From: G021776435 sp046756245
GTDB lineage: Bacteria; Pseudomonadota; Alphaproteobacteria; Caulobacterales; Parvularculaceae
DNA: 22,619 nt
Assembly (NCBI GenBank): GCA_046756245.1
Contig: JBHHVZ010000044.1
Span: 1-22,619 of the forward strand
Reading direction: 5' to 3'
A program made the translations under genes and the position numbers. Positions 1 to 8,213 of this stretch are shown here, piece after piece (positions within the stretch are counted from its first letter, which is position 1; every line of letters starts with the position of its first letter). Below the pieces are notes generated by a model. That model searched no databases. It had not been told where the DNA came from and saw only the letters and a program-made list of their open reading frames with translations.

Positions 1-32
1 AGAAGCGAGCGAAACCGGTTTCGCTCGCTTCT
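1..32. repeat. Perfect 32-bp palindrome at the window edge
   Basis: Bases 1-16 are the exact reverse complement of bases 17-32, with no spacer. The palindrome lies inside the open frame of the TadE/TadG-like gene and reads through as ordinary residues. It may extend further left, outside the window. It could be an inserted palindrome within a coding region or an assembly fold-back; the sequence alone does not decide. Confidence 0.75.
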
Positions 33-577
33 GGCGGGCGAAAACTGCGATGGCGGCGACGGAATTCGCGCTCATCCTGCCGGTGATGACCCTGCTTTTC
101 TTCGGCATGCTGGAAGGCGCGGACGCCTTGTCGGTCAAGCGCAAGATTTCGCACGCCGCCAACACGCTCACCGACCTCGCCGCGCAGTCGACAGAGATTA
201 GCCCGGCGGAAATCGACGACCTTTTCACCGGCGTCGAGCGCATCCTCGAGCCCAACGACACGTCGTCATTGACGTACAATCTCGTCAGCGTCATCCGCGA
301 CCCCGACAGCGGCGAGCCCGTCGTTCACTGGAGCCGCGACAACGCCGGCGTCGAACCCTATACCCGCGGTGGACCGTTCACCAATCTCGAAGACGCCTCG
401 CTGTTGAACGCCCAGACCTCGCTCATCGTCGTCGAGATGAGCTATCAGTACAATTCCAGGCTGACGCACCATGTTTTCGGCGCGCCGATCTCGTTTTCCG
501 AAACCGTGAAACGCTGGCCCCGCCGCTCCACACGCGTGCAGCTTTGCGATCCGTCGCCGACCAACTGCACGACATGA
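2..577 (+). CDS. TadE/TadG-like pilus assembly protein, 5' end outside the window
   Basis: The reading frame is open from base 2, so the gene very probably begins before the window; the ATG at 50 is likely internal. The visible part has a basic stretch (RFWRAK) followed by a hydrophobic segment with the motif EFALILPVMTLLFFGMLEGA, the usual N-terminal membrane anchor of TadE-like pseudopilins (positively charged, then an AxEFAL-type start of the helix). The rest is a polar extracytoplasmic domain with a cysteine near the C-terminus (QLCDP). TadE-like proteins belong to tight-adherence (Flp) pilus machines of the cell envelope. No other tad gene is visible, but the upstream neighbour is cut off. 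The following gene is convergent, 18 bases away. The family is clear from the anchor; whether it is TadE, TadF or TadG is not decidable. Confidence 0.8.
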   Translation, partial: EASETGFARFWRAKTAMAATEFALILPVMTLLFFGMLEGADALSVKRKISHAANTLTDLAAQSTEISPAEIDDLFTGVERILEPNDTSSLTYNLVSVIRDPDSGEPVVHWSRDNAGVEPYTRGGPFTNLEDASLLNAQTSLIVVEMSYQYNSRLTHHVFGAPISFSETVKRWPRRSTRVQLCDPSPTNCTT

Positions 578-595
578 GCGCGCGAAGGCGCGGCG

Positions 596-1729
596 TCAGG
601 CGAAGCGCTTGAGGCTCAAAAAGCCCGTCGGCGAAAGCGTTCCTCCCTCGAGCGCCAGATCGGCGAGAATTTCACCAATCATCGGCGCGAATTTGAAACC
701 GTGTCCCGACAGGCCGATCGCAAAAACGATGCGTGCGTCGTCGGGGTGGCTGTCGATGACGAAATCGCCGTCGGGACTCATTTCGTATATGCAGACTTTT
801 CGGTGGCGGATCGCCGCCGGCAGGCCGGGTGCAAACGTTTTGAGCGCGTCGAGCACCGGCGCGTCGTCTTGCGGTCCGGCTGCGTATTCTATGTCGTCAG
901 GCGCAGCCGCGGCGTCGCCATCCGAATGAATGCTGAGCTTCACGCCTTCGTCATCCGTCGCCGGAACGCCATAAAACAGGCCGCCGGCGCCGGTTTCGAA
1001 CGCAAAAGGAATGAATCCGGACGCAACCGTGAAACGCGCGTCGCCCGGCGCAATCCAGTGAATCGTCTTGCGCACCGGCCTGATATTGACGCCTGTCCCG
1101 GCGAGCAATTCGTTCGCCCAGGCGCCCGGCGTAACGACGATACGGTCGAACGCATATTCGCCCTTGTCGGTCGTCAGTCGCAGCCGATCGTCCCGCCGGC
1201 GCCAACCCCGCACTTTTTCTTCGGGACAAAGCCGGGCGCCGAGCGCGCGCGCGGCTTCGAGATGGGTGCGCAGCGCCTGTTCGGCGAGAATGAAACCGGC
1301 CTGCGGTTCGACGACAGCAAGGGCGTTCGCGCCGGGGTCGAAATAAGGAAATCGTTCCTTGAAATCGCCCGGCGTCAGTTTTTCAATCTGCAGGTCGTGT
1401 TCGCGAGCGGCCTTGAGGACGCCCGAGATCAACCGGCCGTTCTCAGGTCCGCTCAGCAAGGCGCCGATCTGGAAAAACAGCCTTTCGCCGGACGCGGATT
1501 CAAGGTCGCGCCATTTCTCGACGCAGCGCCGGAGCAATGGCGTATATTCAGGGCGCTCGAAATATGCGAGACGGAACAGGCGTGTCGTTCCGTGCGAACT
1601 GCCGCGATCATGCAGCAGCGGATGCTGGTCGAATACGGTCGCCGCGGCGCCGGCGCGCGCCAGATGATATGCGGCGGCTGCGCCTGCGACGCCGGCGCCG
1701 ATGATCGCGCATTCCAGTGAATTCGCCAT
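596..1729 (-). CDS. FAD-dependent oxidase of the monomeric sarcosine oxidase / N-methyltryptophan oxidase family
   Basis: A 377-residue protein, close to the 370-390 usual for this family, which oxidatively demethylates N-methyl amino acids and makes hydrogen peroxide. The N-terminus carries the dinucleotide-binding motif GAGVAG (residues 11-16). The active-site block SSHGTTRLFR contains His46 and Arg50, matching His45/Arg49 of bacterial sarcosine oxidase. Cys313 in KVCIYEMSPDGDF sits where the family's covalent FAD cysteine (Cys315 in Bacillus MSOX) lies. The EGVKLSIH block has the lysine used for oxygen activation. The C-terminal motif GLSGHGFKFAP is also typical. It is probably cytosolic, with no signal peptide. 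The acetyltransferase upstream on the same strand is 27 bases away, so the two may be co-transcribed. The exact substrate (sarcosine, N-methyltryptophan or another secondary amine) cannot be read from the sequence. Confidence 0.88.
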   Translation of the reverse strand: MANSLECAIIGAGVAGAAAAYHLARAGAAATVFDQHPLLHDRGSSHGTTRLFRLAYFERPEYTPLLRRCVEKWRDLESASGERLFFQIGALLSGPENGRLISGVLKAAREHDLQIEKLTPGDFKERFPYFDPGANALAVVEPQAGFILAEQALRTHLEAARALGARLCPEEKVRGWRRRDDRLRLTTDKGEYAFDRIVVTPGAWANELLAGTGVNIRPVRKTIHWIAPGDARFTVASGFIPFAFETGAGGLFYGVPATDDEGVKLSIHSDGDAAAAPDDIEYAAGPQDDAPVLDALKTFAPGLPAAIRHRKVCIYEMSPDGDFVIDSHPDDARIVFAIGLSGHGFKFAPMIGEILADLALEGGTLSPTGFLSLKRFA

Positions 1730-1756
1730 AGCTTTGAAGATTGTCGTACCTGATTC

Positions 1757-2257
1757 CTACGACTTTGTTGATGCAAGGCGCTTAACCATTGTGATGACTT
1801 TTCGCTTAACGCCCCAGATATCCTCATTTTTCTCTTCCGAAATAGAAAAACCGAGACGCCGGTAAAGCGCCATGGAGGCGTCGAGCCCCTCGGTTGTCTC
1901 GAGAAAAACCTCGCTCCAGCCTCGATCGGCGGCGTAGTCGACAGCGGCGGCGACAAGTTTTTCGCCAAGCCCCCGCCCGCGCGCTTCCGGCGCCAGCAGC
2001 AGCCAGCGCAACTGCCCGCGGTCGCCCCGCGCAACCATCCCCGCGCAACCGACCAGCGCATCGTCCTTTTCCGCCAGCCAGACGCAGCCCTTTGCGCCGC
2101 TGTCGAGCACCCAGTCGGCGATGGTGCGGGCCACATACGCCTCGAATCCGAGGCCGAAATGGCCGGTCTCGCCTTCGTAGGCGACGCCGTGCAGCCAGAC
2201 GATGCGCCCGAGATCGCCGGGGCGCAAAACCGTGCGCACCGAATATTTATGTGTCAT
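1757..2257 (-). CDS. GNAT-family N-acetyltransferase
   Basis: A 166-residue protein counted from the ATG at 2257. This start is preferred over an upstream one at 2347 because a CGGAGG ribosome binding site lies just before it and the family domain begins there (TVLRPGDLGRIVWLHG). The acetyl-CoA binding motif A is clear: LRWLLLAPEARGRGLGEKLV, with the R-G-x-G-x-G turn, followed by the C-terminal ALYRRLGF signature. The opening RPGDLGRIVxLHG resembles the acetyltransferase half of the MarR-GNAT fusion proteins common in proteobacteria, but no MarR domain is present. Acceptor substrate unknown. The gene lies 27 bases upstream of the flavoenzyme gene on the same strand, so joint transcription is possible. 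It is divergent from the glycosyltransferase gene. Confidence 0.88.
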   Translation of the reverse strand: MTHKYSVRTVLRPGDLGRIVWLHGVAYEGETGHFGLGFEAYVARTIADWVLDSGAKGCVWLAEKDDALVGCAGMVARGDRGQLRWLLLAPEARGRGLGEKLVAAAVDYAADRGWSEVFLETTEGLDASMALYRRLGFSISEEKNEDIWGVKRKVITMVKRLASTKS

Positions 2258-2391
2258 TTGACCGCCTCCGGGACTTTTTAACGCTATTTCTAGGTCTGGC
2301 GGGTTCGAATGCAAAGCGCCGGCGCGCGGTCTTTCGGCTCCGCGCAAACGCCGGCGGCAGGAACGCCGATTGATCCGGGAGTTTTCTATCC

Positions 2392-3507
2392 GTGGCCGGA
2401 AGCGCGCCGATCAGCCTTCTTCACGTTTTTCCCTCCTTTGCGGCGGGCGGCCAGCAGACGCGTTTTGCGACGCTCGCCGGCGCGATGGGATCGGGCTTTC
2501 ATCACTATGTCGCCGCACTCGACGGCGACTATGCGGCCGCAGCCGCGCTCAAGCCGGCGTCCGACATATCATTTTGCGAACTGGCGGGGCGCAAGTCCCG
2601 GCTATTCAGCCCGACCGCCATTAAAGCAGCGCGCAAACTGATTGAAAAAATTAATCCAGACATTCTGTGTACGTATAACTGGGGCGCGATAGAAGCGGCG
2701 TTTGCGAACTGGCGCGGCCAGCACATTGCGCATATCCATTTCGAAGACGGCTTCGGTCCGGACGAGACACCCGATCGGCAGAAGATCGGTCGCGTTCTCG
2801 CCCGGCGCATGATTCTGAAAAACAGCGTCGTGGTCGTGCCTTCGCAAACGCTTGAATCGATCGCTCTGTCATGCTGGGGGCTTGGGCGCGACCGGGTGCG
2901 CTGCATTGCAAACGGAATTGACGTGGCGCGATTTTCTAAAGGCCGCTGCGGCAATCGCAACGACGGCGTTGTTGTCGGAACGGTGTGCGCGCTGCGTCCG
3001 GAAAAGAACGTTCCGCGTCTTGTTCGCGCCTTCGCCATGGCTGACAGAGAAGCGCTCGCGCAACTGGCGATCGTCGGAGAGGGGCCGGCGCGCCAGTCGA
3101 TTGAAACCACTGCAAAACAGTGCGGCGCCGGCGCCCGAGTTAAGCTTGTCGGCGCGACGGCGGCGCCGGAAACCGCTTATCACGGCTTTGACATTTTTGC
3201 GCTCACGTCGGATACGGAGCAGGCGCCCTTGAGTTTGATGGAGGCGATGGCGGCGGGGCTTCCTGTGGCGGCGTTCGACGTCGGCGACATCGCGGACATG
3301 GTTGCGGCCGAAAACCGGCCGTTCATTGTCCCCGCCGGCGACGAATGGGCGTTCGCCAACGTGTTGCGCCGGCTTATCGCGGGCGGCCAAATTCGCACTT
3401 GGCTCGGCAACGCAAATGCGGCGCGGGCGCAGGCGACGTTCGGCCTCGAAAGCATGGTCGAGGCGCATAAGGCGCTTTACCTCGAAGCGGCGGGGCGGAG
3501 CTCATGA
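2392..3507 (+). CDS. GT4-type glycosyltransferase, likely part of the exosortase-associated envelope cluster
   Basis: A 371-residue GT-B fold glycosyltransferase beginning with GTG, with a GGGAG-like ribosome binding site about ten bases upstream. The N-terminal Rossmann half starts ISLLHVFPSFAAGGQQTR, the usual acceptor-side opening with a GG loop. The C-terminal nucleotide-sugar half holds GTVCALRPEKNVPRLVRAF and the EX7E motif in SDTEQAPLSLMEAMAAGLPV. No membrane segment is visible. The stop overlaps the next start by four bases (ATGA), so translation is coupled to the FemAB-like protein. The pairing with the exosortase genes that converge on it suggests transfer of a sugar during assembly of an exported polysaccharide or envelope glycan. 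It resembles transferases of PEP-CTERM/EpsH clusters, but the sugar donor and acceptor are unknown. Confidence 0.88.
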   Translation: MAGSAPISLLHVFPSFAAGGQQTRFATLAGAMGSGFHHYVAALDGDYAAAAALKPASDISFCELAGRKSRLFSPTAIKAARKLIEKINPDILCTYNWGAIEAAFANWRGQHIAHIHFEDGFGPDETPDRQKIGRVLARRMILKNSVVVVPSQTLESIALSCWGLGRDRVRCIANGIDVARFSKGRCGNRNDGVVVGTVCALRPEKNVPRLVRAFAMADREALAQLAIVGEGPARQSIETTAKQCGAGARVKLVGATAAPETAYHGFDIFALTSDTEQAPLSLMEAMAAGLPVAAFDVGDIADMVAAENRPFIVPAGDEWAFANVLRRLIAGGQIRTWLGNANAARAQATFGLESMVEAHKALYLEAAGRSS

Positions 3508-4625
3508 TCGCACGCATCGATCCCGTCGCCGATAGAACGGCGTTCCTAGAAGCGTGGCGGCGCCTTTACGCCGCGGCCGACGCGCCGTCCTTTTATCAGT
3601 CGCCCGCCTGGTTTGCGGCCTGGCTCGCCGGCAAGCCCGGCGGCGTTACGGTTTATGCGCTTCGCATAGAACAAGAAGAATCGCCGGCGTTAATGGCGGC
3701 GTTCGGACTTTCAGACCAGCGCCGCCCGCCGCTGATCGGCGCGCGGCAAGCGTGTTGTCTTGAGTTTGGCGATCCCGCTCGCGATGCAGTTTATGTGGAG
3801 TTTAATGATTTCCTGGTCGCTGGCGGGGTTGACGGCGCCGAGCTTCGACGCGAGGCGGCGGCGGCGTTGTTTTTGACGCTCAAAGAAGCGGACGTCTTCG
3901 TGTTCAAAAACGCCCGTCCAATGCTCATGGAGGCCGTTGGCGAAGCCGCAAACGCCGCCCGGCTCAAAGCGTGCGTCATCAACACGACTCCGACCTTTCA
4001 AGGCGATCTCGCCGCGGCGCGGCCAGCGGGCGGTTTTCTCAAAACCGTCAAGGGTTCGGCGCAAGAGCAGGTCTCCCGTTCCATGCGTCTTTACAGCGCG
4101 CGGGGCGATCTGCGCATCGAAGCCGCCCAAACCGCCGAGGAACGCCGCGCGGCATATGCGCGGATCAAAGCGCTCCATGCTGCGACCTGGGCCCGGCGCG
4201 GCGGTTCGGGCGTCTACGCCAATCCGGCTTTTGCGGCCTTTCACGAACGGCTGATGCAGGCGGCGCCGGAGGCCGTCTCCCTGTGCACGATCTTCGCTGG
4301 CGACGATATTATCGGCGGGCTTCATAATTTCATTCACCGAGACCGCGTGCTCAATTACCAGAGCGGCTTCCGCTATGAAGACGACAACCGATTGAAACCC
4401 GGCCTTGTCAGCCATACGCTCGCCGCCCAACATTATCTCGACGCCGGATATAACGTGTACGACTTTTTGGCCGGAAAAGCGCGGTACAAGAAGAGCCTCG
4501 GCGCCGAAGGAGAAACGCTGTCGACCGTCGTCATCGAGCGCCCCGGCGTGCGCGCCAAGGTTCGATCCGGTCTCAAGCGCCTGAAGGCGGCTGCGGGGCG
4601 TTCCGGAGGAACGCGTCGAACATAA
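3504..4625 (+). CDS. FemAB/CelD-like acyltransferase, possible exosortase-system member
   Basis: A 373-residue protein of the double-GNAT-fold type (FemAB, CelD/BcsL-like; Acetyltransf_6 region). Visible hallmarks are the opening block SFYQSPAWFAAWLAG, a central helix region with KALHAATWARRGG, and the C-terminal core GGLHNFIHRDRVLNYQSGF followed by YDFLAGKARYKKSLG, which is the most conserved stretch of the family. It is probably cytosolic or peripheral, with no signal peptide or membrane helix. Its start overlaps the glycosyltransferase stop (ATGA) and is preceded by GGGGCGGAG. FemAB-like proteins are regular companions of exosortase A loci, where their exact role is unproven; they may acylate or aminoacylate a polysaccharide or lipid precursor. 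Its last 53 bases overlap the 3' end of the opposite-strand amidotransferase gene. Confidence 0.83.
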   Translation: MIARIDPVADRTAFLEAWRRLYAAADAPSFYQSPAWFAAWLAGKPGGVTVYALRIEQEESPALMAAFGLSDQRRPPLIGARQACCLEFGDPARDAVYVEFNDFLVAGGVDGAELRREAAAALFLTLKEADVFVFKNARPMLMEAVGEAANAARLKACVINTTPTFQGDLAAARPAGGFLKTVKGSAQEQVSRSMRLYSARGDLRIEAAQTAEERRAAYARIKALHAATWARRGGSGVYANPAFAAFHERLMQAAPEAVSLCTIFAGDDIIGGLHNFIHRDRVLNYQSGFRYEDDNRLKPGLVSHTLAAQHYLDAGYNVYDFLAGKARYKKSLGAEGETLSTVVIERPGVRAKVRSGLKRLKAAAGRSGGTRRT

Positions 4626-6474
4626 TCGCCGTCCACAGCTCCTGCGCGCAGTCGGCGCGCCCGGCGCGATGGGCTTTCGCCATGGACTGCACGGCCTTTT
4701 CATCGAGAACGCCGGCTTCGCGCCACAATGAAGATTCCTCGAGACGGGCGAGCGGATTGTCCGCGTCCGAACGCAGCCAGGACGCAAGCGGCGGCGTGAA
4801 CCCCTGTTTTTTACGTTCCAGAACGGCGCGGTCGAGACGCGGCGCAAGCGCGGCTTTGAGAACCCGCTTGCCGGCGCCCCGCGAAAATTTGAATGCAGGC
4901 TGCAACAGTCCCGACCATTCCACCAGTTTGTGGTCAAGCAGCGGCGCGCGCATCTCCAGCGCGTGCGCCATCGCGGCGCGGTCGGCTTTCACCAGCATCC
5001 GCCCTGCAAGCCATGTCGACATATCCGCGCACTGAGCGACCAGCAGCGGCGCGTCGCATGTGGCGTCCTTCATGGCGTCTTCCATCACGCGCTGCGGCCG
5101 GTAGCCGTCAAGTCCGCGCCGGAAATCCCCGGAGAACAGGCGGCGGATGCGATCGGGCAGATTGATGGCGACAGCGCGCGCATAGCCTTCCGGCCGGGAT
5201 TCGGCTAACGCCTGAAAGGTCGTCTTGAACCGCAAGGGCCGCGCCGCCCTGTCGAGTTTCGGGTAAAGCGCGCCGGCCGGTCCGAACACGGCGCGTCGCA
5301 ACGCCCGGGGCGCCAGCGCGCGCAATCGTTCCTCGCCGACAAAAAACGGATAACGCCTGTAGCCGGCGAAAATCTCGTCGCCGCCGTCGCCCGAAAGCGC
5401 GACGGTCACATGATCGCGCGCCAGTTTCGCCGCCAGAAAAGCCGGCAGCGCCGATGCGTCGGCGAACGGCTCGCCGAAGGCGCGGGCGACGGCGTCAATG
5501 AGCGCGACCGCATCGAGGCGTGCAGTCAGTTCGTGGTGCTCGCTATCGAATTTGCGCGCAACAGCCCGCGCTGCGGCGCTCTCGTCATGGCCGGCGTCGT
5601 CAAATCCGATCGTGCAAGTGACCGGCGCGGCGCCGTTCTGCGCCATCGCCGCAACGACGCCGGAAGAATCGATCCCTCCTGAAAGAAAAGCGCCGAGCGG
5701 AACGTCTGCAACCATCTGCAGACGGACGGCCTCGTCGAGCCGTTCCCTGAGCGTTGCAGCCGCGTCTTCAAAGGAAAGCGCGCAGGAGGGGGCGAACACC
5801 GGGCGCCAGTACCGCTCAAGCGTAATCGCGCCGCCGCGGCGCGCGCGTAATCGGTAGCCGGGCGGCAGCTTCCTTACGCCCCGATAGATCGTCTTCGGAT
5901 CGGGGACGTAGCCATAGTAGAAATAATCGGCGAGCGCTTCGGCGTCGATCTCGAGTCCGACCATTCCCGACGCCGCGACCGCGCCGATCTCGGATGCAAA
6001 GACCAAAAACCCGTCATCGGTTTCAGCGTAATAGAGCGGTTTTTCGCCAAGCCGGTCGCGCGCCAGCAAGATGGTTTTTTCGGACTCGTCCCAGACGGCG
6101 AAGGCGAACGCACCCCGCAACTCATGAATGAACGCATCGCCTTCGCGCGCAAGCCCCTCCACGAGCACTTCGGTGTCCGAGCGCGTGCGCATCGGCGATC
6201 CGTTCTGTTCGAGCCGGCGGGCGAGTTCCAGGTGATTATAGATTTCGCCGTTGTAGACGATCACGCAGGGGCGCGCCTGCGCATGAAAGGGTTGGACGCC
6301 GCCTTCCCGGTCGATGACCGCAAGCCGGCGATGGCCGAGCCGGACGCCGCCTGCGTCGTAAAAACCCTCGCCATCGGGACCGCGATGCTCAAGCGCAGTC
6401 GTCATGCGCTCGATTGCGCCGGGGTCGATAATGCGGTCGCCGCGAAGATCGATAATGCCGGCGATCCCGCACAT
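4573..6474 (-). CDS. asnB: Asparagine-synthetase-type amidotransferase, exosortase A-associated
   Basis: A 633-residue class II glutamine amidotransferase. The start at 6474 is fixed by chemistry: the protein must begin Met-Cys-Gly so that Cys2 becomes the N-terminal nucleophile after Met removal, so the in-frame extension upstream to 6558 is not used. The glutaminase half (about 1-210) shows MCGIAGI, EHRGPDGEG, GHRRLAVID, YNGEIYNH and RSDTEV. The synthetase half has the PP-loop SGGIDSS (265-271) for ATP and the downstream LSGDGGDEIFAGYRRYP block. The ATG follows the exosortase stop by one base, so the two are translationally coupled. Asparagine-synthetase-like proteins of this length are standard partners of exosortase A (the XrtA-associated amidotransferase group), presumably amidating a uronic acid or peptide in the exported polymer. 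That substrate is inference. The overall family is certain. Confidence 0.93.
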   Translation of the reverse strand: MCGIAGIIDLRGDRIIDPGAIERMTTALEHRGPDGEGFYDAGGVRLGHRRLAVIDREGGVQPFHAQARPCVIVYNGEIYNHLELARRLEQNGSPMRTRSDTEVLVEGLAREGDAFIHELRGAFAFAVWDESEKTILLARDRLGEKPLYYAETDDGFLVFASEIGAVAASGMVGLEIDAEALADYFYYGYVPDPKTIYRGVRKLPPGYRLRARRGGAITLERYWRPVFAPSCALSFEDAAATLRERLDEAVRLQMVADVPLGAFLSGGIDSSGVVAAMAQNGAAPVTCTIGFDDAGHDESAAARAVARKFDSEHHELTARLDAVALIDAVARAFGEPFADASALPAFLAAKLARDHVTVALSGDGGDEIFAGYRRYPFFVGEERLRALAPRALRRAVFGPAGALYPKLDRAARPLRFKTTFQALAESRPEGYARAVAINLPDRIRRLFSGDFRRGLDGYRPQRVMEDAMKDATCDAPLLVAQCADMSTWLAGRMLVKADRAAMAHALEMRAPLLDHKLVEWSGLLQPAFKFSRGAGKRVLKAALAPRLDRAVLERKKQGFTPPLASWLRSDADNPLARLEESSLWREAGVLDEKAVQSMAKAHRAGRADCAQELWTAIMFDAFLRNAPQPPSGA

Positions 6475-6475
6475 G

Positions 6476-8008
6476 TCAGCGCGCCGCGCCGGCTTCGAGG
6501 CGCCGCCGCCAGACCTCGAAGCTGTCGACATCGCGCAGGAAGGCGGCGATTGCTGCAATGGCGTCGATATCGTCCTCGGCGGCCGAGGCGACGACGATTA
6601 TGACGCCGCCCGGCGCGTGCGCGCCCTTGAGGCGCGATTGCATTTGACGCAGTTTCAGGCTGAGCGGGCTCGCGTAAATCCGGTCGTCAAACCAGTAGAC
6701 CGTCGCCGCCGCCAGCCGCCGGCCGCGGCTGTCATTGTAAAAACGAAACTTTATTTCGGACCGTTCGGCGCCGAAGGCGGAAAGCGTTACGCGGCGCGCG
6801 CCTGCGTTCCGCCATTCCGATCCGTCGAACCCGCCATTGCCATAGGCGACGATCTCGGCGCCCGGACGGCCGTAGGCGTAATAGGCGATCGAAGCTTGAA
6901 CTTGCGCCGCCGGGTTTTGATAGGCGGCGTGCGCAGTCCTGTCGGCGCCGCGAAAATGCGCTTTCCACTCCACCGAAGGCGGCAGAATGCGCCACCCCGT
7001 CGCGCTCAAGAGCGGCAGCACGGCGGGAGCTGCGGCGACGCGGGGTTCGATCACCATACGCGCATAACCCGATGCGGCCAGCGCAATCGCAAGCAGGGAA
7101 ATAAGGGCGGCCGCGAGCGAGCGCCGCGTCCCGCCAGTCGGTTGAATAGTATCAGCGCTCCGCGTGCTGCGATCGGAAATGCGGCGCCCGACAGCGATCA
7201 GAATAAGGAAGATTGCGCCGTAAAAGAGCCAGCCGACGAACACGTGCTCGGGCCCGACGCCGAATTGTTTTTCGGTCAGCGTCGCCAGCAGGATCAGCAT
7301 GAAGGCGCGCAGCGCGTTGGCGGCGAGCGCCAGGCCGCTTGCGAACACGACGAAAAGAGCGCGCTTGCGCCAGCCGTCAACCGCCAGATAGGCGAACAGC
7401 GTAGACACCATGACAGCCGCGATCAGGAAACGAAGGCCCGCGCAGGCTTCGCCAACCTCGAATACGCCGGCGGGCGTGGTGATCAGAACGCCGTCGATCG
7501 CCGCCGGCGCGCCGGCGAGACTGAGGAACCCGACCGCCGTCGTCGCCGTGAATTGCTGCAGCGCCGGAATCAGCGATTCACCGAACGGAACCATAAAAAA
7601 CAGAAAGCCGAGCGGAAACGCCCAGATCCGCGCCAGCGCCGGACCGAAAACAGCGATGACGCCGGCGATCAGCAAGCTGACGAAAGCGATCTGCTCGATG
7701 ATCTGAGCGCCGGCGGCCCGTCCCAGCAGCCACAAGAGCGCAGCGCCGACGGCCAATGGCGCGGCTGCGAAAGACGGCGCCGGCGCCAGCGCACGGGCCC
7801 GGCGGTTCGCAGCCGCAAGCCATAAGGCGATCGGCGCGACCAGCGCGCCATGGCTGTAAGACGAGGATTCAAACCAGGTCGCGGTCATGCGGGCCGCCGT
7901 GGGATGCAGAAGGACGACCGCCGCCAGCGTGAAAATGGCGCAGGCCGCCAGCGCCGGCGTCCAGGGACCGGCGTCGGCGCGTGCGTGGGCGAAGGTGGCG
8001 GCGTCCAT
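6476..8008 (-). CDS. xrtA: Exosortase A fused to an EpsI-type domain
   Basis: A 510-residue integral membrane protein. Residues 1-275 are the exosortase domain with about eight hydrophobic helices. The SHGALVAPIALWL block lies near residue 52, and the catalytic set is intact: Cys189 in EVGEACAGLRFL, Arg234 in NALRAF and His255 in GPEHVFVGWLFYG. A further membrane helix (about 297-318) leads into a periplasmic C-terminal domain (about 325-510) of the EpsI type, including ILPPSVEWKAHFRGAD and RFYNDSRGRRLAAATVYWF. Exosortases cleave and transfer proteins bearing short C-terminal sorting tails such as PEP-CTERM. The fusion to EpsI is the usual form of the XrtA subgroup. It is the first gene of a two-gene unit with the amidotransferase, one base apart. 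No gene with a sorting tail occurs in this window, so its substrates lie elsewhere. Confidence 0.93.
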   Translation of the reverse strand: MDAATFAHARADAGPWTPALAACAIFTLAAVVLLHPTAARMTATWFESSSYSHGALVAPIALWLAAANRRARALAPAPSFAAAPLAVGAALLWLLGRAAGAQIIEQIAFVSLLIAGVIAVFGPALARIWAFPLGFLFFMVPFGESLIPALQQFTATTAVGFLSLAGAPAAIDGVLITTPAGVFEVGEACAGLRFLIAAVMVSTLFAYLAVDGWRKRALFVVFASGLALAANALRAFMLILLATLTEKQFGVGPEHVFVGWLFYGAIFLILIAVGRRISDRSTRSADTIQPTGGTRRSLAAALISLLAIALAASGYARMVIEPRVAAAPAVLPLLSATGWRILPPSVEWKAHFRGADRTAHAAYQNPAAQVQASIAYYAYGRPGAEIVAYGNGGFDGSEWRNAGARRVTLSAFGAERSEIKFRFYNDSRGRRLAAATVYWFDDRIYASPLSLKLRQMQSRLKGAHAPGGVIIVVASAAEDDIDAIAAIAAFLRDVDSFEVWRRRLEAGAAR

Positions 8009-8176
8009 CGATTGCTTCGAAGCTAATGAAAGGGCTAACGAAGCAAAAACCTTACCGCCGCCGGCGTTTCTTCATGGTTAATACGAATTCGTCGTCCGCT
8101 GCAGGGCGTCATGGCCGTCTGCAGAGAGTAGCGCTGTCGGGCATGCCTTATCGAGGAATATATGGAATATACGCTT

Positions 8177-8208
8177 GTCATGCCCGGGCTTGTCCCGGGC
8201 ATCCATGG
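8177..8208 (+). repeat. Palindromic repeat, left copy flanking the GIY-YIG gene
   Basis: A 32-base unit with a GTCAT head and an ATCCATGG tail around a hairpin with stem ATGCCCGG/CCGGGCAT and a seven-base loop. It begins five bases beyond the stop codon of the GIY-YIG gene. It is an inverted copy of the repeat at 8525-8555. Such GC-rich palindromes are dispersed in many alphaproteobacterial genomes. Confidence 0.85.
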
Positions 8209-8213
8209 GCGCT

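Noticed and set aside
701..1720. 339-codon plus-strand frame opposite the flavoenzyme gene
   Set aside because: It is the antisense shadow of a well-supported oxidase. Its translation is Arg-rich with no domain or ribosome binding site.
1782..1789. TTAACCAT, a good CtrA half-site word
   Set aside because: It lies inside the 3' coding end of the acetyltransferase gene with no promoter context, so chance is the simpler reading.
3711..4937. 408-codon minus-strand frame opposite the FemAB-like gene
   Set aside because: It crosses the convergent junction, overlaps two genes with clear families and has shadow-type composition.
6475..6558. Longer start for the amidotransferase at 6558
   Set aside because: It would bury the Cys2 nucleophile 28 residues into the protein and overlap the exosortase gene.
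6404..7825. 473-codon plus-strand frame opposite xrtA
   Set aside because: Very Arg/Gln-rich, no recognisable motif, and directly antisense to the catalytic region of the exosortase.
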